The notes under the pieces are model-generated. The model did no database searches, had not been told where the DNA came from, and saw only the letters and a program-made list of their open reading frames with translations. A program made the position numbers and the translations under genes. From the NCBI GenBank assembly GCA_017528425.1, contig JAFXOV010000015.1, positions 62,001-126,000 of the forward strand: DNA of 64,000 nucleotides. The letters run 5' to 3'. The first letter of the stretch is position 1. Every line of letters begins with the position of its first letter. This document shows, piece after piece, positions 55,401 to 63,820 of the stretch. Origin of the DNA: Elusimicrobiota bacterium. Its GTDB lineage: Bacteria; Elusimicrobiota; Endomicrobiia; Endomicrobiales; Endomicrobiaceae.

Positions 55401-58262
55401 ACATATTTTACCCCGAAATATTCCGACGGCGGCGCACCGGAGCAAAGAATTTTGGCGTTCGAACCGTTTAAAGAATTTATGGATAAAGCAAAAAAGTATA
55501 CCGCAGACGGCAAAAATTCAATAGTATTTATGCCCGGCTATTTAATAAGTGAACTTTCATTGTATTTAGGTGACAAAAATATCGGTGATAAATTTGCAGA
55601 TATTACATACGGCGACAGTGAAGAAACAAATCCTTTCAGTATTTGGTACAAGAAACAAGATGCAAAACAAATAGAAAAAATAGAAGTTTTAAAGTTGGAC
55701 GGCTTAACAATCGTTATGTATCCGGAAGGAAACAGAGGTCATAACGAACAGGCATATTTAAAAACTTTAATGGCGACATACAATTTCGGAAAAGAAAGTT
55801 TTGACAGTATGCTCACGCAGGCGGGTTTTTCATGGAAAGCAAACACAGTTTATGTTTATGAAGGCAAAGAAATGGAAAACTTGGACATGGAAGCACAACT
55901 GTTAAAAAATCCGTCCATAAAAACAGGTAAAGTTTCTTATGTGTATGATAATTTAAAAAGAGTTTTTATAGACCTTTATTCAAATATGAACAAATTTTTC
56001 AAAGCCGTAATACCTAAATACATGAAAGGAAATTGGATTTCCTTTGAAAGTGAAGTCAGAGAAACCGTAGATATGACTCAAATAAAGGAAGCTGTATCCG
56101 CAAAATCAAAATTGGGTTTTGAATCCACTGTTGTTATTCCGGTAAATGCAAATGCTTTAAATGAAACTGAATACGGTGAACCGGAAATATTGGAACAGGA
56201 CGGTAAAGAAATAAAACTGTACACTTTGGAATTCGAAGGTTCTAAAATTTATCTTGTCGGGATAGATAATCCGAACACTGCCTGGCAGGACAGTGTTTTA
56301 AATTACATATCGGACTTTTTAAGAGATTACAGAAACAATATTGTTTCGTTTGAAGGTGTTCCTCAATTAACATTATTAAGGTTGAATTATATTCTTTCGG
56401 ACAGTTTTGTTCACTATATTCCGGTTGTATTAACTTCCGACGAAGAAACTTATGAACAAATAGAATCTTTAGGCTACGATGATATCGTTGATACTTCCGA
56501 AATTGTATCAAGAATAGGAAACACGCAATTAAAATATCCGCATGTCGCTTCCGATATGAAAGAAATTTCAGAAGCAATAACCGTAATAAAAGCATTAAAA
56601 AGAAAGTCGTTTTTCGGAAATTTTTCCGACTATAAAACTTCTTATGTAGGTGTAAAAATTGCTTCCGACGAGCACATCTTTAACAGTGAAATGGAAGAAA
56701 ACGAATTTATAGAAATATTGAAAGGAACGGATATAGATTTTGTTACCGTAGTTATAAGAGATAATGATTTGGGTGTCCACGTTTTAAACAGAACAACAAC
56801 GGTAAAGGAAAATTTAACGAAATTATCGGAAAATCTCCATAAAAACAACAAAAAAATAGTTTTGGAATACACTTTCAGATTTGTGGACGAATTCTTTGAT
56901 TCTTTTGTAAGATCGATACAGGAAGATTGTACGGATATGGATTTAGACGGAATAAAGCTCGATTTGGCGGATTGTCCTATAGGAGATATCGGAAAAACAA
57001 TAAAAGATTTTAAAGCAATAAGAGAAGCGCTTCCCGATTTAAGCATATCTATACAGGTGTCAAACGAAGCTTGGGAAAAACATTCTCCGTTCTTTGAAGA
57101 ATTAAAAATCACAAGAACCGTATCAAGTAAAGAGGAACTTCTTTGGGGAGAACACGATTTATCAGACTCTGCCGATGTAAATTATGAAATATCAATATAC
57201 AAGAATCAGCAGGAATATGAACAGAAAGTTTTCAGTTTAACCAATCAAAGAGAAAGAATGTTGGATAAAGATCCCGAACGTCTTTCACCGCAAATGAAAG
57301 CTTTGGTTGACTTGGGAGAAGAAAAATTTGCAGACCAAATAATCGATAACAGATTGGAAAATATTTTTCAAAAAGTTGTTGTTAACGATTCGATAGGCAA
57401 ATTAATTCTTCCCGTTAATATGCTTTATGCCAAAAGATTGGAAAACAACGAAAATTCAAACGTTATACAAGCTGTATCCAACCTTATAAGATTATTTAAA
57501 GAATCCAAAGGTATGGCGGAAAGAAGAAAGTTTGCTTATGAGTACGGTTTGCAGCAGAAAGTAAATTTAACGCCTGAAGAAGAACAGGAAATAGCCCAAA
57601 TTTTAAGAGGAGAAAGTAAAGGAACTGCCGGCAGTTATGTAAGGAAACATTATCCTTTTGTATTTAACTATTTTGTGGAATCAAGACAAACAAGAATAGA
57701 AATAAGTGACAGTTTCTTGTTCGGTATATATGAAGCAAACATTATAAGAAAATATAAAGAAGGACAATTCGGTAAAGTATTGGAATTTGTTCTTGATAAA
57801 AATCTTATTTATAACGATACTCAGGAAGCCGTAGATCAAAGACAAGATTTGTTTTATCGTGCTTTGGCACATATATCTTTATACAGAAACGTAACAAATA
57901 TCGAAGATCTTTTCTCAATAGACGAGAATGATTATGATTTTTATGAAGGGAAAAATTATAAGGAAAATTATTTGAATGCTCTTATAAGAGAAGTTAAAGG
58001 AAGAGACAGAATGAGCCATGTAATGATGGTTTTCGAAAAGGGCTTTCCTTTATTAACAAATATTGCGGTAGGATATCTGCCGAACAGAGAATCGACTTTA
58101 TATGAAGCAAGAATATTGTTAAGAACTTTATCCATGGTGTATACAATGCAGGAAATTGAACCCGTACTACCGGAACTTACCGATGAAGAATTGCAGGTTG
58201 ATGATATGTTCATTAATGAAAATTCAAGCACTTATATTAACGAACTCTTGGCCAGCGCTTAA
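52464..58262 (+). CDS. Giant exported multidomain protein of unknown function
   Basis: From the ATG at 52464 (a TTG 69 bases upstream would only lengthen the signal) the protein has 1932 residues. Residues 1-24 are a signal peptide. About 40-480: a domain that opens with INIQDLHSDENTQKNI (His69), then VYLEGAYGNLDFGWL, and closes with MVTGGYHSLGLQEL (His468); this outline recalls the ChaN/TIKI/TraB clan of metal- or haem-binding enzymes, by eye only. About 658-678: a hydrophobic segment running into six Gly. About 690-780: beta-rich. About 1385-1560: alternating strands and helices like a TIM barrel (DFVTVVIRDNDLG, DLDGIKLDLADCPIGD). The rest is helical. I know no named function. Similar giants occur, from memory, in Elusimicrobiota and Omnitrophota. 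Confidence 0.72.
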   Translation: MKKILSTVISLCFINLIITDIYGAFIPNAATVAVNNTVNYNMLPEDIGKFVRDMYVLGDKTIINIQDLHSDENTQKNIISILEFLSDNYNIKNVYLEGAYGNLDFGWLNAIKDEKLKKTVADNLLKEGKITGTEYFGLFEQNKNILFKGLEEEQVYKENFYILEQMFEKRAAINIKMQNISNVLEQAAEDIYNFRLKTFNDLVTDYNAKNVSRSEYYEYLLKLIPKSVPESDYKNIIDFLKLEQNFKSVNTKKLQLEISEITVLLKEKLPFEQYTKIQKTAKAFPDKYCTELLNFVLANKLEKNYSEFIKFSKCLKQRNMLDATKILNEEKFLTDKLYDEYSKTTTEKNLIFLNSYTEKLLLFLTNNIPSFEYEYIKENFGRYCILLKNYISNTDITEIKQWYKLVNRFYSNNEKRNLFFLENILNKKISEKDFVNKLVIKNEGRKPFEEILQRTKQPIDIMVTGGYHSLGLQELMTKSNINYAVIMPNVQFADTEASEDKFYKDYIKQYSILSNTYQKFIRSSVMNMEWEDPVKVIIGTFLDYTVLQSLSNNLNNEQEFNSVIDLIQQHFKDILQTKGLKSDINIKNIEIAEGNSFIITVSDNGKERIFYISQNVAGEIQNKSDISTMQQDIETLNRLTKEKKQSEIKRILKKLSRFITFILAFPLLMAMGGGGGGFRSSGKQPQPKVKTINGTFEYIDTVVEDGARAILEGKIKLDNVFVNKGTTLTLRAGTNTSITMKNVDLSETGDLDITIEDNGDYEIVSEDGIVKVYKVLKTDFSSSTKQKRELVSVLKKGSLFLPNESDWEYKETDPVIVFYGRYGSWTRQEDINKRTDLIYKGKKVIYIDVSDITSMRGEIEKERLIRILEQNNLQGKNVCLDLSLIEERFSKPLATLGDIWSQQTNGATFLNTNIPFSLFVKSTHSFNRNNTHFYLNPDGTYKRYPYKDRNWLKSVLQKYMPAFTEKTFVFVWPVESVKYTYFTPKYSDGGAPEQRILAFEPFKEFMDKAKKYTADGKNSIVFMPGYLISELSLYLGDKNIGDKFADITYGDSEETNPFSIWYKKQDAKQIEKIEVLKLDGLTIVMYPEGNRGHNEQAYLKTLMATYNFGKESFDSMLTQAGFSWKANTVYVYEGKEMENLDMEAQLLKNPSIKTGKVSYVYDNLKRVFIDLYSNMNKFFKAVIPKYMKGNWISFESEVRETVDMTQIKEAVSAKSKLGFESTVVIPVNANALNETEYGEPEILEQDGKEIKLYTLEFEGSKIYLVGIDNPNTAWQDSVLNYISDFLRDYRNNIVSFEGVPQLTLLRLNYILSDSFVHYIPVVLTSDEETYEQIESLGYDDIVDTSEIVSRIGNTQLKYPHVASDMKEISEAITVIKALKRKSFFGNFSDYKTSYVGVKIASDEHIFNSEMEENEFIEILKGTDIDFVTVVIRDNDLGVHVLNRTTTVKENLTKLSENLHKNNKKIVLEYTFRFVDEFFDSFVRSIQEDCTDMDLDGIKLDLADCPIGDIGKTIKDFKAIREALPDLSISIQVSNEAWEKHSPFFEELKITRTVSSKEELLWGEHDLSDSADVNYEISIYKNQQEYEQKVFSLTNQRERMLDKDPERLSPQMKALVDLGEEKFADQIIDNRLENIFQKVVVNDSIGKLILPVNMLYAKRLENNENSNVIQAVSNLIRLFKESKGMAERRKFAYEYGLQQKVNLTPEEEQEIAQILRGESKGTAGSYVRKHYPFVFNYFVESRQTRIEISDSFLFGIYEANIIRKYKEGQFGKVLEFVLDKNLIYNDTQEAVDQRQDLFYRALAHISLYRNVTNIEDLFSIDENDYDFYEGKNYKENYLNALIREVKGRDRMSHVMMVFEKGFPLLTNIAVGYLPNRESTLYEARILLRTLSMVYTMQEIEPVLPELTDEELQVDDMFINENSSTYINELLASA

Positions 58263-58575
58263 TTCAATTAGAAATCAGCAATTAACGGCAGAACGACAAA
58301 CGACAATTTATAATTTACAATTTATAATTAATGTGTCCTTCGGACTAATATTTTATAGATTACTTCACTTCGTTCGTAATGACATCCATTTTTTTTGTCA
58401 TTGCGAGGGACAAAGTCCCGTGGCAATCCATCCGTCTGTCATTCCGAACTTGATTCGGAATCTATTAAAATATACATTCCTTATTCTTGGCTTTCAAAGA
58501 GTTTCAAAGTTTTTGCTTAGAATAAAGCATTTGCCGACTGCAGTGTACATATCCGCTCAAGTTCAAAATTTAATA
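58263..58575. repeat. Mosaic of REP-like units after the giant gene
   Basis: A 313-base gap between convergent genes, holding no gene I can support. In order: AT-rich block with GTCCTTCGGAC (58305-58345, an inverted copy of 42663-42715), unit A inverted (58359-58384), unit A with a longer stem (58397-58430, GAGGGACAAAGTCCCG), unit B (58438-58463, ATTCCGAACTTGATTCGGAAT), then the module with GCTTAGAATAAAGCATTTG (58514-58532) also found at 47042, and a degenerate tip-like AGTGTACATATCCGCTC near 58543. Confidence 0.82.
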
Positions 58576-60030
58576 TTATTTGATAACATTAAATTTTGAT
58601 ACCCTATCGATAAGAGAATTTCCTGCAACTTCTGAACCTATCTCAAGATTGGAAACGATTGTTTTGTTTATATAATTGACCGTCTTTTCATTCTTTTCCG
58701 TATATGAAGTTACACCCCAAATACATTGTATCACATAAGGTTTATCGTCTTCACTGCCGATATAAAGCATAATATGTCCCGATAAATAAATGAAAGATAT
58801 GCCTGCAACGGCATCTTCTATTATGGCAGCATTTTTTATCGTATCATCATCTTTTTTGTTCAGTTTTGTAACTTCTCCGCACTTTATTTTTTGTACCGAA
58901 GTTTCCGGAAGTAATATTCCGAAACAATTAAATATTTGTCCGAGATATCCGGAACAGTCTTGTTCTCCGTTTGAACCGCCCCATCCGTAAGGGGAATTTA
59001 AGTGATTAAACGCCAAATTTAAAGCATTTCTTTGAGTGTATGGTACATAACCTATATTCGCTTCTTTAAAATTCAAATATCCTTTTTGCAACACCAAATT
59101 CCCGTACTCATCGGCCGCAGGAATATTTACACATATTGTCTTTGTTCCTTTTTTACTTACATAAGGAAGTTTTGTGCCCATTCTTACATATTCCAAAAAT
59201 TCGGTTCTTTCTTTATCGGTAAAAATGTCCGCTTTGTCTTCGGTAATTACCACCGGTTTTTTCATGTTCACCCAGTTATTAAAAGTTTTTCTGTCGGTAA
59301 ATGCTAAATTTTCGGCTTGTATCCAACCTTCCTCGGTAGGAGTTGCCACATAGCACCACTGTTCATCTTTTGTTTGGCATAACACTATTACGGGAGTTCC
59401 CAAATCTATACTTTCTTCCTGTAATCTGTCTATATCCTTGGAATTTTTACTTGAAATTATTTTTTTTGATGTCGGTAACAATCTTACATCATTATATTTT
59501 GTTGTTATGGCAAAACGTACGGCGACATCATCTTGTTCTTCGGGAATATCTATACTTTCATCTAAAGTAATAAAAAAGTCGGGGAATAAATGTTCTCCGT
59601 TTTCGTTAAGATAATTTTTTTTCGATAAAAACGAAGATGTCGATTTAAAAGTTTTTTTAAGTCTTTCTTTAGACACCGTATCGGGGTATCCTTTCATATT
59701 TACTATACCGAGATGCATATCGGATATATCTTCGTTCAGTTGTGCTATTTGTTTTTTATCCAAAATTATTTTATCTGGTTCCAATAACTTCGATATCCAA
59801 TAACCTTCCGTCTTCATTTGTTTTGGAGTGGTATCTTCAAACACAACCTTATCGGAAGTTTTTCTGTATATTAAAGAAACCGGATTTTTTATCTCAACGT
59901 TTTTCTTCGATACTTTTACCGAAATATAATCAATACCTGTTTCCGTTCTTTTTTTTGCAGGTTTTGCAAAAACATTTGTTGTTAAAAACAAACTTAAAAT
60001 AAGTGATACTAATAAAAGTTTTCTGTTCAT
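58576..60030 (-). CDS. Exported NlpC/P60 peptidase with SH3b domains
   Basis: A 484-residue exported protein (signal peptide LLLVSLILSLFLTTNVFA). Residues about 210-330 contain SH3b-like wall-binding domains (LGTPVIVLCQTKDEQWCYVA, EGWIQAENLAF). The C-terminal NlpC/P60 domain has the Cys nucleophile in NSPYGWGGSNGEQDCSGYLG and the His in YLSGHIMLYIGSEDD; the third position is likely in YVIQCIWG. Such enzymes cut gamma-D-Glu-DAP or related bonds in peptidoglycan, which fits the DAP-type wall implied by ddh. It is convergent with the giant gene and divergent from the OmpA-like gene. Confidence 0.88.
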   Translation of the reverse strand: MNRKLLLVSLILSLFLTTNVFAKPAKKRTETGIDYISVKVSKKNVEIKNPVSLIYRKTSDKVVFEDTTPKQMKTEGYWISKLLEPDKIILDKKQIAQLNEDISDMHLGIVNMKGYPDTVSKERLKKTFKSTSSFLSKKNYLNENGEHLFPDFFITLDESIDIPEEQDDVAVRFAITTKYNDVRLLPTSKKIISSKNSKDIDRLQEESIDLGTPVIVLCQTKDEQWCYVATPTEEGWIQAENLAFTDRKTFNNWVNMKKPVVITEDKADIFTDKERTEFLEYVRMGTKLPYVSKKGTKTICVNIPAADEYGNLVLQKGYLNFKEANIGYVPYTQRNALNLAFNHLNSPYGWGGSNGEQDCSGYLGQIFNCFGILLPETSVQKIKCGEVTKLNKKDDDTIKNAAIIEDAVAGISFIYLSGHIMLYIGSEDDKPYVIQCIWGVTSYTEKNEKTVNYINKTIVSNLEIGSEVAGNSLIDRVSKFNVIK

Positions 60031-60083
60031 AATAGTATTATTATATCAAAAAAATATTTTTAAGTTGTTTTTTTTGTTATAAT

Positions 60084-60650
60084 ATGGGTATGAACAAAAT
60101 TTATAAATTCCTTATCACTATTATATGTTTATTTGTTTTGAGCGGTTTTTGTTTTGCAGCAAATTCCAAAGATGAAAACAATGTTAGAGTAATACAAAAA
60201 GACGAAAATTATAAAATTTATATTCCGCCTGTTGTGGGGCTTGATACAAGAGCGTCTTTGGAACAAGACGAAATAAATATAATAGACAAGAAAAGATTTA
60301 ACGACTTGTTAAAGTATAAAAGAATATTTACAAAAGAAATTAACACAATTGATATAAAATACAGTGCCGCTTGGATACAAAAACTTCAAAATGTTGCCCG
60401 TGAAATAAGGAAACGTCCCGGCACGATTGTCATTGTTGAAGGTTTTAGAAACACAGAACTTACGGGAAGAGAAAATCTTCTTATGTCTAAAAAACATGCT
60501 TTGTTTGTAGCATCCATATTAAGAGATATATACAGAGTAAAAAACACAATGGCTGCCATCGGCAGAGGAATAGAAAAAAACGAAGATCTTAATTATAATT
60601 GTGTAATAATATCTCTTATAAAAAACGTTAATCCTTCCGACAAAATTTAA
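60084..60650 (+). CDS. Exported OmpA-like (peptidoglycan-binding fold) protein
   Basis: A 188-residue protein with a signal peptide (IIICLFVLSGFCFA type). The C-terminal half resembles the OmpA/Pal fold: IVIVEGFRNTELTGRENLLM, SKKHALFVASILRDIY and AAIGRGIEKNEDLNYNCVII correspond to the (V/I)xGYTDxxGxxxxNxxLSxxRAxxVxxxL and GxGxxxP/NRRVxI pattern, but with weak conservation. It may bind peptidoglycan. Two in-frame ATGs lie at 60084 and 60090; a perfect TATAAT (60078-60083) lies directly before the first, with no ribosome site, so a leaderless start at 60090 is possible. Confidence 0.65.
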   Translation: MGMNKIYKFLITIICLFVLSGFCFAANSKDENNVRVIQKDENYKIYIPPVVGLDTRASLEQDEINIIDKKRFNDLLKYKRIFTKEINTIDIKYSAAWIQKLQNVAREIRKRPGTIVIVEGFRNTELTGRENLLMSKKHALFVASILRDIYRVKNTMAAIGRGIEKNEDLNYNCVIISLIKNVNPSDKI

Positions 60651-60732
60651 AAACACTCAGCGTTTTAATTTCTAATTACTAATTGCCTAATTTTTTTATA
60701 TAATATATCGAATTAAATTTTAGGAAAAACAA

Positions 60733-62499
60733 ATGAACAAATACGATGTTATTGTTATCGGCGGCGGTAATGCAGGTTGCGAAGCAGCCCTTGCCCCTGC
60801 CAGAATAGGTTTAAAAACATTACTTATAACTCAAAATATAGACTTGATAGCAAATATGCCTTGCAACCCTGCAATAGGCGGTATAGCCAAAGGTCAAATT
60901 GTCAGGGAAGTAGATGCTTTGGGCGGTGAAATGGGTTGGATAACCGATATGGCGGGTATCCAATTTAAAATATTGAACAAATCAAGAGGTCCCGCAGTTT
61001 GGTCACCGAGAGCTCAATGCGATAAAAAACTTTATTCCATGTTCATGCAAAATTCCATAATATCGCAAAAGAATTTGGATTTGCTACAGGCAACCGCCAC
61101 ACAACTTATTATTGAAAACAATAAAGTTACAGGTGTAAAAACAAATTTAGACGAAGATATATATGCACAAGCGGTTATTATAACCACGGGAACATTTTTA
61201 AACGGTAAAATATTTGTAGGTAAAACGGTATTTAACGGAGGAAGATTCAGCGAAAAATCTTCTACGGATTTATCGGAATCATTAAAGAAAGATTGCGGTC
61301 TTGAAATATCAAGATTTACAACTTGTACTCCGATGAGAGTTAACGGAAGCACGGTAGATTATTCCAAAATGACTCCGCAACCGGGAGATAACCCTCCTAT
61401 ACCTTTTTCACATTTTACCAATACAAAAGTTTGGCAACAAACAAAAAAACAAGTTCCGTGTTATTTGGTATATTCCAACGAAACAACACACAAGATAATC
61501 AGAGACAACATTAAAGAGTCTTCTTTATATAACGGTCTTGCAAACGCTCACGGTCCGAGATATTGCCCTTCTATAGAGGATAAAATCGTAAGATTTCCCG
61601 AAAGAACAAGACATCAATTGTTTTTGGAACCGGAAAGTTTAAGCACACAAGAAGTTTATATTAACGGACTTTTTACAGGGTTGGGAGAAAAAGTTCAGCA
61701 GGAACTTTTGCACTCCATTGAAGGATTGGAAAATACAAAGATAATAAGATACGGTTATGCTATCGAATACGATTATATTCCGCCTACTCAAACAAAACAC
61801 ACTTTGGAAACAAAAAACATAGAAAATCTTTACCTTGCAGGGCAAATTAACGGAACAACAGGATACGAAGAAGCCGCGGGACAAGGTATAGTTGCAGGAA
61901 TAAATGCCGCACTGAAAATATTGCAAAGAGATCCTTTGATACTTCACAGACAAGAATCTTATATCGGTATTTTGATAGACGATTTGGTAACAAAAAACGT
62001 GGATGAACCTTACAGAATGTTTACATCCCGTGCGGAATACAGGTTAAGTATAAGAAACGATAATGCGGATTTAAGACTTATGGAATTAGGTCATAATATC
62101 GGTTTAATATCCGATGCAATGTACAAAAAATTCACATTGTACAGACAAGCTTTAGTTGACTTGTACGAAAAAACAGGTGCACCGTTACCGACGGACGAAG
62201 AACTTTCGCCGTGGTCTATGGAAAAAGTTAACGAAGAACTTGAAATAACAAAGAAATACGAAGGATACATTCAAATACAAGAACAATCGGCAAAGAAGTT
62301 AGCAAAATACGAAAACAAACAGATACCGAAAGATTTTGATTACGATTCTATTTCCACGTTGTCGGCGGAAACAAAAGAAAAGTTGAAAAAAGTTTTACCT
62401 TTAACGTTGGGACAAGCTAACAGAATACCGGGCATAAAACCGAGTGATATTTTGTTTTTGAATATTGCGATTGAAAAAGCCAAGAAAGGCAATTTATAA
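60733..62499 (+). CDS. mnmG: tRNA uridine-5-carboxymethylaminomethyl modification enzyme MnmG
   Basis: With MnmE, adds the carboxymethylaminomethyl group to U34 of several tRNAs using FAD, NADH and methylene-THF. 588 residues, slightly shorter than usual (about 620). FAD site IVIGGGNAGCEAALAPARIG; NPAIGGIAKGQIVREVDALG; the Cys-containing TTCTPMRVNGST; GTTGYEEAAGQGIVAGINAA and FTSRAEYRLSIRNDNADLR are all typical. AGGAAA precedes the ATG. MnmE is not in the window. mnmG often lies near the replication origin, but no DnaA-box cluster is seen here. Confidence 0.97.
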   Translation: MNKYDVIVIGGGNAGCEAALAPARIGLKTLLITQNIDLIANMPCNPAIGGIAKGQIVREVDALGGEMGWITDMAGIQFKILNKSRGPAVWSPRAQCDKKLYSMFMQNSIISQKNLDLLQATATQLIIENNKVTGVKTNLDEDIYAQAVIITTGTFLNGKIFVGKTVFNGGRFSEKSSTDLSESLKKDCGLEISRFTTCTPMRVNGSTVDYSKMTPQPGDNPPIPFSHFTNTKVWQQTKKQVPCYLVYSNETTHKIIRDNIKESSLYNGLANAHGPRYCPSIEDKIVRFPERTRHQLFLEPESLSTQEVYINGLFTGLGEKVQQELLHSIEGLENTKIIRYGYAIEYDYIPPTQTKHTLETKNIENLYLAGQINGTTGYEEAAGQGIVAGINAALKILQRDPLILHRQESYIGILIDDLVTKNVDEPYRMFTSRAEYRLSIRNDNADLRLMELGHNIGLISDAMYKKFTLYRQALVDLYEKTGAPLPTDEELSPWSMEKVNEELEITKKYEGYIQIQEQSAKKLAKYENKQIPKDFDYDSISTLSAETKEKLKKVLPLTLGQANRIPGIKPSDILFLNIAIEKAKKGNL

Positions 62500-62531
62500 T
62501 TTACAATTTATAATTTATAATTGTTTTTTTT

Positions 62532-62560
62532 GTCATTGCGAGCGAAGCGTGGCAATCCAG
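62532..62560 (+). repeat. REP-like unit A copy
   Basis: GTCATTGCGAGCGAAGCGTG then GCAATCCAG, preceded by an AT-rich block (AATTTATAATTTACAATTTA, 62494-62522) that overlaps the end of mnmG. It opens the 272-base gap before the flavodoxin gene. Confidence 0.85.
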
Positions 62561-62625
62561 CCGTGGTCGTTGGTTGCATTCAAAGAGTTTTCAAGTTTTT
62601 GTCGTGGTCGTTGGTTGCATTCAAA

Positions 62626-62744
62626 GGATTTACAAATTTTAAATTATAACGAAGTATTTGGGGAATGAAGTGTACGTAAAAGAAAGCGAAGCGATTGGTA
62701 CTCGATTGAGCCAAATACAAAGTTAGAATTTAAAAGATAAATCC
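62626..62744. repeat. Long imperfect palindrome P4
   Basis: Near-identical to P3 (47085-47204), with only a handful of base changes over about 135 bases including flanks. Arms 62626-62661 and 62711-62744; the tip contains GTGTACGTAAAAGAAAGCGA and AGCGATTGGTACTCG. On the complementary strand the tip reads GTACC-AAT-CGCTTCGCTT, matching the tip of P1. Confidence 0.85.
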
Positions 62745-62771
62745 GCTTAGCTAAAAAACACGGAGTGTTTT

Positions 62772-63554
62772 ATGAATAAAGAAATAAATATTTATGTTTT
62801 CTCCGGAACGGGCAATACATTTATCGTTGCAAATAAAATTTCGGAAACATTTAACAAAAATTCTTATAACTCAACCGTTTTGAAAATGGAATCGGTTGAA
62901 CCCAACCAAATAGATTTAAATTCCACGATAGGTATAGGTTTTACCACGGCATGTTGGAACACTTTTCCTTTTGTAAGAACTTGGATAGACAATCTTCCCG
63001 ACGGTAACGGAGCAGAAACTTTTCTTTTTACATCCATGGGAGATTGTTCTTTCGGAATGATAGCACACATTGCAAAAATATTGGAAAAGAAAAATTATAA
63101 AATTATCGGCGCAAAAGGTTTTATAATGCCGAATAACTTTTTGCTTGTATTAAAAGACGATAAAAACATAGCAAGAATAGAAAAAAATTTATTAAAAGTG
63201 GAAGAATATGCGAAGGGTATTATTAACGGTAACGGATATATAAGAAAAACCAACATTCTTTCTTCGATAGCATTTTCTGTTACAAGTCTTGTTACAACAA
63301 AATTATGGAAGACCAAACTTGCACAAAAAATAATGAAATTTAAAGTCGATAAAACAAAATGTAACGGATGCGGATCTTGTGTAATGCTCTGTCCTGCGGA
63401 AAATATTGAAATAAAAGATATTCCGCAATTTAAAGATAAATGTGTTTTTTGTTTAAGATGTGTATCTTATTGTCCGCAACAGGCATTAAGTAACAAAATA
63501 CTTTTAAAAACTTACAGAGCCGTAAATTTAAAGGATATGTTATGGAAAAAATAA
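62772..63554 (+). CDS. EFR1-type flavodoxin/ferredoxin fusion protein
   Basis: A 260-residue electron-transfer protein. The N-terminal flavodoxin-like domain binds FMN through VFSGTGNTFIVANKI (phosphate loop) and TSMGDCSFGM. The C-terminal part carries two 4Fe-4S motifs: CNGCGSCVMLCP and CVFCLRCVSYCP. Such proteins shuttle electrons at low potential in anaerobes; the partner is unknown, though a [FeFe]-hydrogenase implied by hydF is a candidate by inference. The stop overlaps the next gene by 13 bases. Confidence 0.92.
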   Translation: MNKEINIYVFSGTGNTFIVANKISETFNKNSYNSTVLKMESVEPNQIDLNSTIGIGFTTACWNTFPFVRTWIDNLPDGNGAETFLFTSMGDCSFGMIAHIAKILEKKNYKIIGAKGFIMPNNFLLVLKDDKNIARIEKNLLKVEEYAKGIINGNGYIRKTNILSSIAFSVTSLVTTKLWKTKLAQKIMKFKVDKTKCNGCGSCVMLCPAENIEIKDIPQFKDKCVFCLRCVSYCPQQALSNKILLKTYRAVNLKDMLWKK

Positions 63555-63820
63555 TTATAGATTTTTTAGGATATATAGCTGCAACTATCACAACAATAGC
63601 TTTTTTACCGCAAATTATAAAAACGGTTAAATCAAAATCCGCTAAAGATGTTTCTATGGGAATGTTTGTGCTGTTCACGACGGGAGTTTTTTTGTGGATA
63701 GTTTACGGTATTTTAACAAGCACTTATCCGGTACTCATAGCAAATGCGGTTATATTCTGTTTGGCACTTACACAAATTATTTTAAAAATAAAGTACGATA
63801 GGGAAGAAGGTAAAAAATAA
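63542..63820 (+). CDS. SemiSWEET sugar transporter
   Basis: A 92-residue inner-membrane protein with three transmembrane helices and the PQ-loop pattern (GYIAATITTIAFLPQIIKTV, then SMGMFVLFTTGVFLWIVYGI with a conserved Trp/Asn region). SemiSWEETs work as dimers and let sugars such as sucrose or glucose move down their gradient. It starts within the end of the flavodoxin/ferredoxin gene. Length and helix number match the family. Confidence 0.92.
   Translation: MEKIIIDFLGYIAATITTIAFLPQIIKTVKSKSAKDVSMGMFVLFTTGVFLWIVYGILTSTYPVLIANAVIFCLALTQIILKIKYDREEGKK

Noticed and set aside
58156-58599. Plus-strand open frame at the end of the giant gene
   Set aside because: It is made of the giant gene in another frame plus translated repeats.
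62465-62668. Small open frame after mnmG
   Set aside because: It consists of translated AT-rich block and REP-like unit A.
60651-62771. Replication origin near mnmG
   Set aside because: mnmG often neighbours oriC, but no DnaA-box cluster, dnaA, rpmH or parAB is seen.
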